Below, piece after piece: positions 30,328-38,259 of a stretch of DNA of 39,906 nt. The position numbers and the translations under genes were made by a program. The DNA comes from a virus. The stretch is from positions 1 through 39,906 of the IMG/VR virus record IMGVR_UViG_3300022602_000213. One strand, written 5' to 3'. The first letter of the stretch is position 1. Each line of letters opens with the position of its first letter. Under the pieces are notes generated by a model that was given only the letters and a program-made list of their open reading frames with translations, made no database searches and was not told where the DNA came from.

Positions 30328-31417
30328 TGAATTTGTATTGATCTATAAATTTAAAGAATCTATCTGGAAACTCTTTTCTGACTTTTACTCGCATTTCCGC
30401 AAGGTGTTGCTGATTGTACTTACATACATTATAACATTCTGCGAGAAACTTTGCAAGATCTTGTTGACATAAATCTTCAACTATTGTAACTATTCTTTCT
30501 AATCGAGTCGGATTATGATCAATTTGATCAAATGACTCATCTATAACATGCTGAAATGTTTTAAATCCTAAATTATGCATGTCTCGATAATATCCACGAT
30601 TGGCCACCGCTATCCAAGGATGGCCCATGGCCACTGGTTTCCAGATTTTTTCTGTGCGAAAACTGTAAGGATAGTTATACACAGTTTCTGTAATTAAACT
30701 AAAATACGTATCTATATATGGTTCTGCCTTTAAATAAATTTCTCCCCATTCATTGTTAAACAAATGATATTTTACGTATGTCTCGCTAATGTCAGCATTG
30801 ACACGATTTTTATACTGATCAACTTCGTACTGGGGAACAAGGTACCTAACAGGGCCATTGACCTGATCCAAGTTGGTCCAAAGACATTGATCTATTAAGC
30901 CAGAATTTAAAAATCTGTTTATTAAATACCGGCGATGATTACGCCCACGACCATTCAAAAATAAAAATTTGTAAGGTTTATGTTTTTTTTCAAATATTTT
31001 TTCAACCTGTTGTGCAGCAGAAATATTTTCTGTGTAGTCGTATAATTTAGGCAAAAAACTATCGTACTGCAAACATGGCCATTCAGAATCCATATCGCCG
31101 CCACCGATAATTAGTATCTGTTTTGCTTTGACCAAGTCAGTGATACGAAATGTTTGATCACAGTGAGTTCTTAAAGTGTCAGATCCTTCAGCTGGATTAC
31201 TTAAAACAATTTTAATAACGCAGTCTGTTGTTAGCTTGCGTATAAGATCAACGTTGATATAAAATTGTCTACGGCCTAGTAGGTACACTGCGCCTGTTAT
31301 AAGTTCATTGGTATCGATGTGTTCTTGAAAATTCCAAAACTCTGCATCTGCCCACGGCTTTAACTGATCGTACACTTCACAATGTGTATCTAGCACTAGT
31401 TTAAAATTTTTCTGCAT
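30320..31417 (-). CDS. glycosyltransferase-like protein with GT10-type TEK motif (copy 3)
   Basis: This 365-residue protein contains SLITETVYNYPYSFRTEKIW, KPVAMGHPWIAVA and GFKTFQHVIDESFD in its C-terminal third, the same signature as the copies at 17082 and 18181. FLNGRGRNHRRYLINRF around residue 153 is a basic segment seen in several such proteins and could bind the nucleotide-sugar phosphates. It overlaps radical-SAM gene E by 17 nt and the following gene by 8 nt. Confidence 0.72.
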   Translation of the reverse strand: MQKNFKLVLDTHCEVYDQLKPWADAEFWNFQEHIDTNELITGAVYLLGRRQFYINVDLIRKLTTDCVIKIVLSNPAEGSDTLRTHCDQTFRITDLVKAKQILIIGGGDMDSEWPCLQYDSFLPKLYDYTENISAAQQVEKIFEKKHKPYKFLFLNGRGRNHRRYLINRFLNSGLIDQCLWTNLDQVNGPVRYLVPQYEVDQYKNRVNADISETYVKYHLFNNEWGEIYLKAEPYIDTYFSLITETVYNYPYSFRTEKIWKPVAMGHPWIAVANRGYYRDMHNLGFKTFQHVIDESFDQIDHNPTRLERIVTIVEDLCQQDLAKFLAECYNVCKYNQQHLAEMRVKVRKEFPDRFFKFIDQYKFNE

Positions 31418-32813
31418 AGTATTTGCACTCGTTCCAAAATTCTTTCATTTCTGGAAAAATCTTTAAGAAGTCAGTTTTGCGTCTACGATCATGTTCTGCA
31501 AAAAATCTAAAAAAATCTGCTTTGTTTTTTTTTACGTAATCTGTATCTAATCGTTGTCCATCCCTCATCCAAGCAATATCTCTGTCCAATCGTTGTAGTT
31601 CAAAGTCTTTGAATCCGTGAAACGGATCTTCCTCGGTTTCTAATTGTCCCAACATGCATCCCCATAGATGCTCCAACTGATCGGCGTAGCTTTCTGGTAA
31701 CAATTGAAGGCTTTGCCATGTGGGTTGTTTTAATAATGGAGTATCAAACCATACTCTTTGATAAGTTTTGCTGTATATTTTCCTGAGTCCTAGTATGCCA
31801 GCCATGAGTTTAGGAAATCCAGTGACTGAAAGATTGTTCATGGTTATAATGAATGTTATTGAATTACGTCCAGGTATCTCGGTTAGGAATTGATTCACAC
31901 GGTCCCATAGCAAATCAAAATTCAAACCGTGACGAATGTACTCTGCTTGTTCCATCCAAGAATCAAGACTCACAAACTGCATGAAGTGTTCAATCCGTTC
32001 ACCTTCACACAATTGCTTGACTGACTCTTTATACTTTTGCCACAGACTTTCTTCTACACTAAAGTTACTGGTCACATTTAAGTGCAAGTCTGGTTTGGGA
32101 TTGGCCAACACATAGTCAAACACACGATAGGTGTTCTTGTCCATGAGTGGCTCGCCACCTGTCATGCGAAAATGTTTGAGCTCTGGGTACAGTGTGGGCC
32201 ACCAACGCCAAAACGCTTCCACATAAGGATTGTGTTCTTTTACAGGGATAGGACGATTGCGCCCTGTAAAATGCTCAGGATCATTGTGAGGAATACTAGT
32301 AGGATATCCACCGTGCCGATCGACTTCAGACTGCCAGGTTGAACTAAACTGCGGACTACAGTAACTGCATGCCAAATTACAAGCATGATTAAAATTGACT
32401 TCAACATAACTGGGAACGACATCTTCATCTCCTGAGCTGTATTTAATCCGTTCAAAATCTGCTGCAGCCCAGGGCTCACCAGAGCGGTAATGCCGGTCAC
32501 TGAGTTTACCATTATCTTCCATGGTCCAGCAGTAATTGCATTCGGTGGGTCGCTCTTGTTTTAGCATGATCTTACGTTGTGCTTTTTTATGCCAGGTATT
32601 ATGTAATGCTGACGGATTGATTTTGATGGCTTCTGGATCTATCATGTGCAGTGGCGGATGATAGCAACTGTTATTAAGTCCTGTAGTTAAATGCAAACTA
32701 ACTTGTTTCCATTTAGCCAAGCAAAGTGCAGGACCTAGCTCTTCCTTCATTTGTTCAGCAGCAGTTAAAAATTTTGATTTAGAATGATTATTATTTTTAT
32801 GCTCATTGATCAT
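31401..32813 (-). CDS. radical-SAM protein E (CYHPP/INPSALHN subfamily)
   Basis: This 470-residue enzyme has CNLACSYC (C145, C149, C152) and MTGGEPL. Its N-terminal domain matches D: C31 in LCLAKW, C50 in SCYHPP, IKINPSALHNT, KQERPTECNYCW (C92, C95). The position of the three cluster cysteines is identical in D and E, so they are clear paralogs, separated by two genes. It overlaps genes on both sides by 11 and 17 nt. Substrate unknown. Confidence 0.88.
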   Translation of the reverse strand: MINEHKNNNHSKSKFLTAAEQMKEELGPALCLAKWKQVSLHLTTGLNNSCYHPPLHMIDPEAIKINPSALHNTWHKKAQRKIMLKQERPTECNYCWTMEDNGKLSDRHYRSGEPWAAADFERIKYSSGDEDVVPSYVEVNFNHACNLACSYCSPQFSSTWQSEVDRHGGYPTSIPHNDPEHFTGRNRPIPVKEHNPYVEAFWRWWPTLYPELKHFRMTGGEPLMDKNTYRVFDYVLANPKPDLHLNVTSNFSVEESLWQKYKESVKQLCEGERIEHFMQFVSLDSWMEQAEYIRHGLNFDLLWDRVNQFLTEIPGRNSITFIITMNNLSVTGFPKLMAGILGLRKIYSKTYQRVWFDTPLLKQPTWQSLQLLPESYADQLEHLWGCMLGQLETEEDPFHGFKDFELQRLDRDIAWMRDGQRLDTDYVKKNKADFFRFFAEHDRRRKTDFLKIFPEMKEFWNECKYYAEKF

Positions 32814-33813
32814 GTAAATCCTTAAAATCTTGACTGTCCAATGATAAAACTTTTTTGTAGTTATGATTTAGTACTTCTTGCATTTCGTTATACATAGCAG
32901 TTAACTCATCAAAAGTTCTAGTAGATATATCGTCTATTACTTTTTTAATTTCATGTATTTGATGCGAAGAATGATCTTGACTGTATCCTTCGTCCCACCA
33001 ATGCTCAAATGTTAAAAAACCTAGCTTCTTTAAATTTTTTAAAAAATTCTTAGGTCCTTGAACTATAAAAGGTGTTTTTAACAACATGGGTCTAAGAATT
33101 TTTTCTGTTGTAAAAAAAGTATTTCCAGTATAATAGGATTCGCATACAATTTCTACAAAAAAATGTTGATAGGTAGAAGAGAATATATTTTTGTCAGATT
33201 TTAGAAGTTGTTGCGCAGGATTGATAGGTAATGATTTATCTATTTTGACTGACCCCCCATTGGATAGCATTATTGGACATTTCTTTAAAAAATTGGAAAC
33301 TGTAGTTAAATCTGAAATATTATAAGTTTGCACCAAATCATCTAAACCAATGTTGTAGAGATGAAAGTCATCCGTTTTGTTAAAATGATAGGTATATATT
33401 GATTTGTCTCTATATTGATCGTCTAAATACGATGCAAGATACAGTCGAGGTGCATTGCTTCTTCCTACAAACATACCAAAATGTTTTAGTTTATCTTTTT
33501 TACTTAAATTAATAAAGTATTCATTGGTATTGTGTAGTAAATGTATAGGTGGTAGATATTTGATATCTATAGTATGATGTTTTTCTAATGCATTACTTGT
33601 GACAATTGTAACTTTTGTTAAATCATATTTGAACTTTTGAGAAAGACTATACAAAAAATTATAAATTCCTATTTGTTCTGCATCTGGCGCCTCGCATAGA
33701 AAATCCAAAATTATTTTATTACCAAACGACATGGCCAGTGCTATGTCCGTAAAAATTTGTGCCTTATTCCATATTTTATTGTCACTTGTAACAATTTTTA
33801 TAACTGTTGACAT
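32803..33813 (-). CDS. glycosyltransferase-like protein with GT10-type TEK motif (copy 4)
   Basis: This 336-residue protein has TFFTTEKILRPMLLKTPFIV, QGPKNFLKNLKKLGFLTFEH and DEGYS near its C terminus, the TEK/PF/GP signature again. A central HFGMFVGRSNAPRLYLASYL segment corresponds to the basic segment of copy 3. ATG 33813 (TAATG overlap with the upstream stop) has AAGGA 6 nt upstream and is preferred to the ATG at 33819. The gene is strongly AT-rich. Confidence 0.72.
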   Translation of the reverse strand: MSTVIKIVTSDNKIWNKAQIFTDIALAMSFGNKIILDFLCEAPDAEQIGIYNFLYSLSQKFKYDLTKVTIVTSNALEKHHTIDIKYLPPIHLLHNTNEYFINLSKKDKLKHFGMFVGRSNAPRLYLASYLDDQYRDKSIYTYHFNKTDDFHLYNIGLDDLVQTYNISDLTTVSNFLKKCPIMLSNGGSVKIDKSLPINPAQQLLKSDKNIFSSTYQHFFVEIVCESYYTGNTFFTTEKILRPMLLKTPFIVQGPKNFLKNLKKLGFLTFEHWWDEGYSQDHSSHQIHEIKKVIDDISTRTFDELTAMYNEMQEVLNHNYKKVLSLDSQDFKDLHDQ

Positions 33814-34742
33814 TACCATCCTTCTTGTGATCGTATCACATCTATTTCCCGAATCATAACACCGCGATTGTGCCAGTTTGATCTATAATGATGTTTAAAA
33901 AATGCACTTTCTTTTTCTAGTATTAAGTTAATTGGCAAATCTAATTGTGTAACTAAATCTTCTGCCACACGGCCTGCAAGCAATTCTGGATCACTATCTT
34001 TGACTGTGTCCCATATTTTTGCTAACTCATCAAAATTTTGTACTGTTCGATAATCCCATTGTGGGGTGATCATGGTCATATACGTGCCCATACGGGCACC
34101 GGCTATGGCCCAGATTCCGTATTCAACGTCTCGTCCTATATTGTGCCATATGGTCAAATGATCTAAATTTCTACTGTGCACACGGTCTTTAAATTCTGTA
34201 ATACTAGGACGATTACCGCGATCCAAACACATTTTTACACCTTCACGAAACCCTGCTCGCCAGGCATGAAATGCTGAACCATTTGGGTAAGTTATACTAT
34301 AGCAGTCATGCATAGGCCAATACATGGGATCAAAACAGAATTCAACTTCAGTTTCGGATCGACCGTCAGTTGCTTCATGTGTACGCATATTTTGTACAAA
34401 TTTACGTGTCCAAGAACTTAGGCCGCCATTGCCGTACATTAGACCATTGATATGATTTCGTGCTCTCCAACGAAACACTGCTGACTCCCATTGACTATCT
34501 GGCAGTTCTAATGTTAAATTAAAAAATTTTTCGTCTGGTATGTTGTCGCCATCAATTAAAATAAATCTTTCAGTGGTACTAGCACCTGCCGCTGCTTTGT
34601 GTGCAGTGTCAGATCCTTTTACTCCATCAACTCGTGTTGCCCACGGAATCATATTGCGTACTTTCACCCAAAATTCTTCTCTTTGTGGTTCATCGTATGA
34701 TAGATAGATGCAGTCTAAATCTGCTACGTCAACTTGTTTCAT
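33813..34742 (-). CDS. glycosyltransferase-like protein with DGD motif
   Basis: This 309-residue protein has YLSYDEPQREEFW near the N terminus, RVDGVKG (37-43), AAGASTTERFILIDGDN (51-67, with the putative metal-binding D64-G-D66) and later NHINGLMYGNGG and HAWRAGFREGVK. The DGD in a hydrophobic strand context fits a GT-A type nucleotide-sugar transferase. The C-terminal domain of 15086-17080 is its degenerate relative. It overlaps its upstream neighbour by 14 nt. Sugar and acceptor unknown. Confidence 0.75.
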   Translation of the reverse strand: MKQVDVADLDCIYLSYDEPQREEFWVKVRNMIPWATRVDGVKGSDTAHKAAAGASTTERFILIDGDNIPDEKFFNLTLELPDSQWESAVFRWRARNHINGLMYGNGGLSSWTRKFVQNMRTHEATDGRSETEVEFCFDPMYWPMHDCYSITYPNGSAFHAWRAGFREGVKMCLDRGNRPSITEFKDRVHSRNLDHLTIWHNIGRDVEYGIWAIAGARMGTYMTMITPQWDYRTVQNFDELAKIWDTVKDSDPELLAGRVAEDLVTQLDLPINLILEKESAFFKHHYRSNWHNRGVMIREIDVIRSQEGW

Positions 34743-35073
34743 CTGTGGCTTTCAATTTCCAATGCTGTGTATTTTTATGATTGCTTATAACTGCAACATC
34801 TCTAGTATCACAAGCTTGTCCTTGGCTGCTAGGTACTAATTTTGATATTGTATTAGTTTTTATATGTAGTAGTTTACCATCAACTACTCGAACTCTTGGA
34901 GATCCTGCAGCAAATGTTTCATGGTCTATTTCTATGTAATTACCTGGAACATCTTCCATGCTATAAAATAATAAGTATCCTTGATCATCATGGTACAATC
35001 TATAAAATGCAGGCTTGGGCAGTTCTCGAGGCAGTGACCATGCAGCCCAAAAATTTTCTGTAGTCTCATTCAT
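34729..35073 (-). CDS. conserved small phage protein (GNYIEID type)
   Basis: This 114-residue protein contains FYRLYHDDQGYLLFYSMEDV and PGNYIEIDHETF, followed by RVRVVDGKL. I recognise this as a recurring small protein of aquatic T4-like phages, function unknown. The C-terminal part (about 70-114) is variable. It sits between glycosyltransferase genes and overlaps neighbours by 8 and 14 nt. Confidence 0.7.
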   Translation of the reverse strand: MNETTENFWAAWSLPRELPKPAFYRLYHDDQGYLLFYSMEDVPGNYIEIDHETFAAGSPRVRVVDGKLLHIKTNTISKLVPSSQGQACDTRDVAVISNHKNTQHWKLKATDETS

Positions 35074-35350
35074 CTGCGGACTTCAATCCATTGCTATGTT
35101 TGTCTGTAATTTTTTCTACGTCTTGAAATAGACGTTTTTCTTGTTGGGTAAGTTCTTTAAAAACTTTACGAGGATTAGAACACATAACACATTTTGGACT
35201 ACCGCAGTTCATGGCATGATGTTTGGCAAATTTATGCGGCTCTGTTACTGGTATGCCAAAGTCTTTGGCAATCTTAGTTTGTTTTTTAATGGCATTTTCG
35301 TCTTTAAGTAAACGTTTGGAGTGTTTAATTTTGTCTTGTTCTTTACTCAT
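35066..35350 (-). CDS. conserved small phage protein with zinc-site-like CGSPKCVMC
   Basis: This 94-residue basic protein contains KFAKHHAMNCGSPKCVMCSN then PRKVFKELTQQEKRLFQ. The Cx4CxxC plus histidines could bind zinc or an iron-sulfur cluster. Very similar small proteins recur in aquatic T4-like phages; no function is known. Its presence in a cluster with five radical-SAM enzymes makes a metal role worth noting but is no proof of a link. ATGA-type overlaps on both sides. Confidence 0.7.
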   Translation of the reverse strand: MSKEQDKIKHSKRLLKDENAIKKQTKIAKDFGIPVTEPHKFAKHHAMNCGSPKCVMCSNPRKVFKELTQQEKRLFQDVEKITDKHSNGLKSADE

Positions 35351-36086
35351 CCATTCTCCAATCCTTGACGTGATAATGGAACAACCCCCATTGGGCCACA
35401 GTATTTACTCTGAGACCAGGATGAGTATTTTCCCATACTAATTCTTGTGTCCAGTCTTCAGTGGCTATAGGATTTATATATTTTTTCATATGCACAATGG
35501 TTGGGCCCAATCCTGCAGGTAATGTCACACGTTCCGGGCCCATAATTACTGCTGCCATTGCATACACAACATCTGTGCTTGCGTTTTCATCAGACATCTT
35601 TAATAGTTTTTTATAAGCTGACCAATTCATAAAAATAGTCTGCACTAGATCAAAAAATTCTTTGGCAGTTTTGCTAACACGCCAGTATGTGATAGCATTA
35701 TATACATCTGGTAAATGATTGTTGTCAAATATTTTTCTATAGTATCTTGACGTAGCCGGTTGATCATAAAAATCTCTCGCTCCTTGACTGATCACAACAT
35801 CACGATTTTCAAACAGTGTCCACCAATGATCAATGGGGCTTGCTAAAATCATGTCAGCTTCTAGTTTAATGGTTTGTCTGTACGGACTGGCACGAAATAC
35901 CTGACAGTCATTGGCATATCCGCCTAGATCACCATATGGTAACTGCTCTCGAGTTAGTATTGTTATATTAGCGTCAGGATGCCATGCTCGTATGCTATCA
36001 GCTAATTGGGCTGCACACGACACATAGTCAGTTGTATCCGAGTTTATAGCTGGAATCAAGTATCCACGTTCATGAATTATTGGCAA
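35343..36086 (-). CDS. GT-A type glycosyltransferase
   Basis: This 247-residue protein looks like a nucleotide-diphospho-sugar transferase: after ITILTREQLPYGD it has YRQTIKLEADMILASPIDHW, where EAD stands in the place of the DxD metal-binding motif, and later ENASTDVVYAMAAVIM and a final IVHMKKY...FHYHVKDW, which includes the histidine often found near the end of GT8-like enzymes. It is a relative of the next gene upstream (36070-36870), which has DAD in the same place. It overlaps both neighbours. Confidence 0.75.
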   Translation of the reverse strand: MPIIHERGYLIPAINSDTTDYVSCAAQLADSIRAWHPDANITILTREQLPYGDLGGYANDCQVFRASPYRQTIKLEADMILASPIDHWWTLFENRDVVISQGARDFYDQPATSRYYRKIFDNNHLPDVYNAITYWRVSKTAKEFFDLVQTIFMNWSAYKKLLKMSDENASTDVVYAMAAVIMGPERVTLPAGLGPTIVHMKKYINPIATEDWTQELVWENTHPGLRVNTVAQWGLFHYHVKDWRMDE

Positions 36087-36870
36087 TTATCTCTCCAAGA
36101 TGATGTTTACCCATGGCATGAAAATCATTTGTTAATTTTATCCATCGTGCTTTTTTTTCTGCAGTTGTAAAATCTACTCGATATGTATCACTGTCTAATT
36201 GTGTCAACACATGATCGGGTGTAACTGTGGCAAGATTCCACGGTATAACAGGTGTACTCAAGGTGTGACCATCAACTATGTTCATGGCAATACTCAATGC
36301 AAAATCATTTCGATAAGTGGATCTTACAATTCCGTATAAATTTCTATAGTGTTGCCAATTATCCCTAATCATCTGCATGGATTCAAAAATTAATTCAGCA
36401 GATTTACTGCGACGAAACAACATAACAGTGGCCCAGTTCATTGGCATTTGATGCTGACCAAAAAAATTGTTGTCGTCAAATGGTTGCAATCCTGTGACAT
36501 CGTATGCCCGTCGATGACAAAGAAAATCTTGATCAGTATACAATAACTTGTTTAGTTGGTCACTGGCCACTACATAATCTGCATCAAGCACAAGAGTTTG
36601 CTCCCAGGGACTTAGTTCGTAAGCATTTGATCTGTTGCCATTGTACCAAGTGACTGTGGCATCTATGTCAGCGAACCACCGTGAATTTTGACTATCTGTT
36701 GCGGCATATACAACTTGCTCAAATTCATAATTTGCTGGAATTGGTTGATCAGTAACAACACAGACAGGAAGATTTAAATGTCTGCGAATATTTTTTGCCG
36801 ACCAATTGGCCATGGCAAGATAATCAATATGCTCATTGTTGTAGGCAAATATTAGTACACCAGTAGTCAT
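36070..36870 (-). CDS. GT-A type glycosyltransferase with DAD motif
   Basis: This 266-residue protein starts MTTGVLIFAYNNEHIDYLAM and contains ELSPWEQTLVLDADYVVASD, with DAD as the probable DxD metal/sugar-binding motif, followed by NWATVMLFRRSKSAELIFES and a C-terminal HAMGKHHLGE. This layout fits GT8-like nucleotide-sugar transferases. ATG 36870 overlaps the stop of the upstream gene by ATGA, so the longer frame from 36948 is rejected. It pairs with 35343-36086. Confidence 0.77.
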   Translation of the reverse strand: MTTGVLIFAYNNEHIDYLAMANWSAKNIRRHLNLPVCVVTDQPIPANYEFEQVVYAATDSQNSRWFADIDATVTWYNGNRSNAYELSPWEQTLVLDADYVVASDQLNKLLYTDQDFLCHRRAYDVTGLQPFDDNNFFGQHQMPMNWATVMLFRRSKSAELIFESMQMIRDNWQHYRNLYGIVRSTYRNDFALSIAMNIVDGHTLSTPVIPWNLATVTPDHVLTQLDSDTYRVDFTTAEKKARWIKLTNDFHAMGKHHLGEIIANNS

Positions 36871-37175
36871 CTTTGGTTGGTTAGCTCTGTGTGTTCTACC
36901 AACCAAGCATTCATTTGTTCTTGCCAGCGAGCAGCAGCCAGATTCCAAAGTTCCTTGGAATTGACTTTAACAGGATTTTCATAAAGGTCCAATAGTACCA
37001 CATCTTTGCCCAAAGTACAACAATTTAATATTGATAACAATTGTGGTCCCGCTTGCCAAAGTCCTCCTGCATGAGCAAAAGTCATTTTGGCTTGATATTT
37101 TTCTTTTAACACTCGTTTTGTAACAGCATGATCAAAACGGCTACGACTATGTGCAATTAATTCGTCAGTATTCAT
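36867..37175 (-). CDS. conserved small phage protein (FAHAGGLW type)
   Basis: This 102-residue protein contains SRSRFDHAVTKRVLKEKYQA, KMTFAHAGGLWQAGPQLLSI, VVLLDLYENPVKVN and RWQEQMNAWLVEHTEL. I recognise this pattern as a recurring T4-like aquatic phage protein of unknown function, often near structural genes. It is the first gene of the minus-strand cluster. ATG 37175 is preferred to the in-frame GTG at 37190; no ribosome site is visible and the putative -10 lies only 6 nt upstream, so translation may be leaderless. Confidence 0.72.
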   Translation of the reverse strand: MNTDELIAHSRSRFDHAVTKRVLKEKYQAKMTFAHAGGLWQAGPQLLSILNCCTLGKDVVLLDLYENPVKVNSKELWNLAAARWQEQMNAWLVEHTELTNQR

Positions 37176-37181
37176 GTACCA

Positions 37182-37210
37182 AGTATACACTAAGTTTGAC
37201 TAAAGGTAAA
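37182..37210 (-). promoter_or_regulatory. possible promoter of the minus-strand cluster
   Basis: On the minus strand TTTACC (37210-37205) and TATACT (37187-37182) are 17 bp apart, matching 4 of 6 and 5 of 6 consensus bases. The -35 overlaps the preceding terminator hairpin. The predicted start is at or next to the ATG at 37175. Confidence 0.3.
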
Positions 37211-37228
37211 GGACCCGAAGGTCCTTTA
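37207..37228 (-). terminator. C(UUCG)G hairpin terminator after the tail-fibre gene
   Basis: TAAAGGACC and GGTCCTTTA form a perfect 9-bp stem. On the minus strand the loop is TTCG closed by C-G, the extra-stable tetraloop common in T4 terminators. It is 22 nt beyond the stop of 37250-38245. The T run is short, so read-through into the cluster is possible. Confidence 0.65.
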
Positions 37229-37249
37229 GGTAATATTAATTGTGTAATA

Positions 37250-38245
37250 TTATGCTACTGTTGCAGCTACAGTCGGAGTTCCCCATGCAGTGCCACTCAA
37301 ATAAGTTGTTTCTGGGGGATAATATGTACATAAAACTGTAGGTGCAGTTCCAAATGTAGCACCTGTTGGTGCCGTACCACCAGATATCTGTGCAGTAGAT
37401 CCTGGATTGGTATCGCCATTGTCGTACCATGTTGTGGTGTAAGTTAGCGTTGATCCTGTTATACTGGCATTGATTTGTACATAGTTGCTGGAATATGCAG
37501 TGCCTGAATCAAATTGTTTGTAAATTGTAACAGGGGTGCCTGTTAATGCATATACACCAGTAGAGGTTGCCAGGGTGGTCGGGGTGCCAGACCCACCAGA
37601 TTTGGTAGTTCCTGTATAACTAGTACTGGCAATAGTTTTGCTGGCAGCTGCACCAGTTTGTATAATTGTGCCTACCACTTTGTTAGCGGTTCCGTTTCCA
37701 ATAAAATTATTCCATTCTGTGTCGGCAACTGTACCAGTAGATGTTTTACCAAATTGAAATTGTATATAGCCTCCGGCATTGAAAAAACTGTATAAAGCAG
37801 TGGTGTTGGCAAACGTCACTGTGTGGGTAAATGTTATTGTCCAAGACGAAGAACCAGATCCTGTAGATGTGGTTTTAGCAGTTGTGCCAGTCCACCCTGT
37901 ATACTGACTTCCTACTGCGTAAGCATTATTTTGATTTGTATTCAGCGATGTTATATCTGTATTAACATTGGCCAGTGCAGAAATGATATTACCAGTAACT
38001 GGGTTGGTTCTTGAAGTTATGGTAGTTCCTTGATGATTAGCTGCAGAAGTTATAGTGCTATTAAGAGTTGCCCATTGCGTTGCAGTTACGACGGCACTGG
38101 CAGATACTGTGGCAATATTTCCTTGTCCATAACCGCCAGCACTAGTAGCTGTACCCCACACTGCATTGATATTTGCGCTAGAGGTGGTACTTGCAAATCC
38201 GTTATAGTCTGTTGCTTGAATTAACCCACCAGATGAATATGTCAT
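37250..38245 (-). CDS. Ser/Thr/Gly-rich tail-fibre or structural protein
   Basis: This 331-residue protein is rich in Thr, Ser, Gly and Ala (for example TGTTKSGGSGTPTTLATSTG) with few charged residues and no cysteine except one near the end. The N-terminal third (about 1-100) contains STITSAANHQGTTITSRTNP and looks helical/beta; the rest is low-complexity beta. This composition is usual for exposed phage fibre or surface proteins. AAGGA lies 6-10 nt before the ATG at 38245, and the previous structural gene ends 15 bp upstream. A terminator follows. Confidence 0.75.
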   Translation of the reverse strand: MTYSSGGLIQATDYNGFASTTSSANINAVWGTATSAGGYGQGNIATVSASAVVTATQWATLNSTITSAANHQGTTITSRTNPVTGNIISALANVNTDITSLNTNQNNAYAVGSQYTGWTGTTAKTTSTGSGSSSWTITFTHTVTFANTTALYSFFNAGGYIQFQFGKTSTGTVADTEWNNFIGNGTANKVVGTIIQTGAAASKTIASTSYTGTTKSGGSGTPTTLATSTGVYALTGTPVTIYKQFDSGTAYSSNYVQINASITGSTLTYTTTWYDNGDTNPGSTAQISGGTAPTGATFGTAPTVLCTYYPPETTYLSGTAWGTPTVAATVA

Positions 38246-38259
38246 TTCTTATTTCCTTA

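Noticed and set aside
36870-36948. Longer N terminus for the glycosyltransferase at 36070 (start at 36948)
   Set aside because: The extra residues are out-of-frame sequence of the upstream gene, and the ATGA overlap at 36870 matches all neighbouring junctions.
12073-37175. DNA hypermodification pathway (ThyX plus tailoring enzymes)
   Set aside because: ThyX has normal motifs, and no deoxynucleotide kinase, hydroxymethylase or pyrophosphorylase typical of hypermodified DNA is visible. Not excluded, but less likely than glycan modification.
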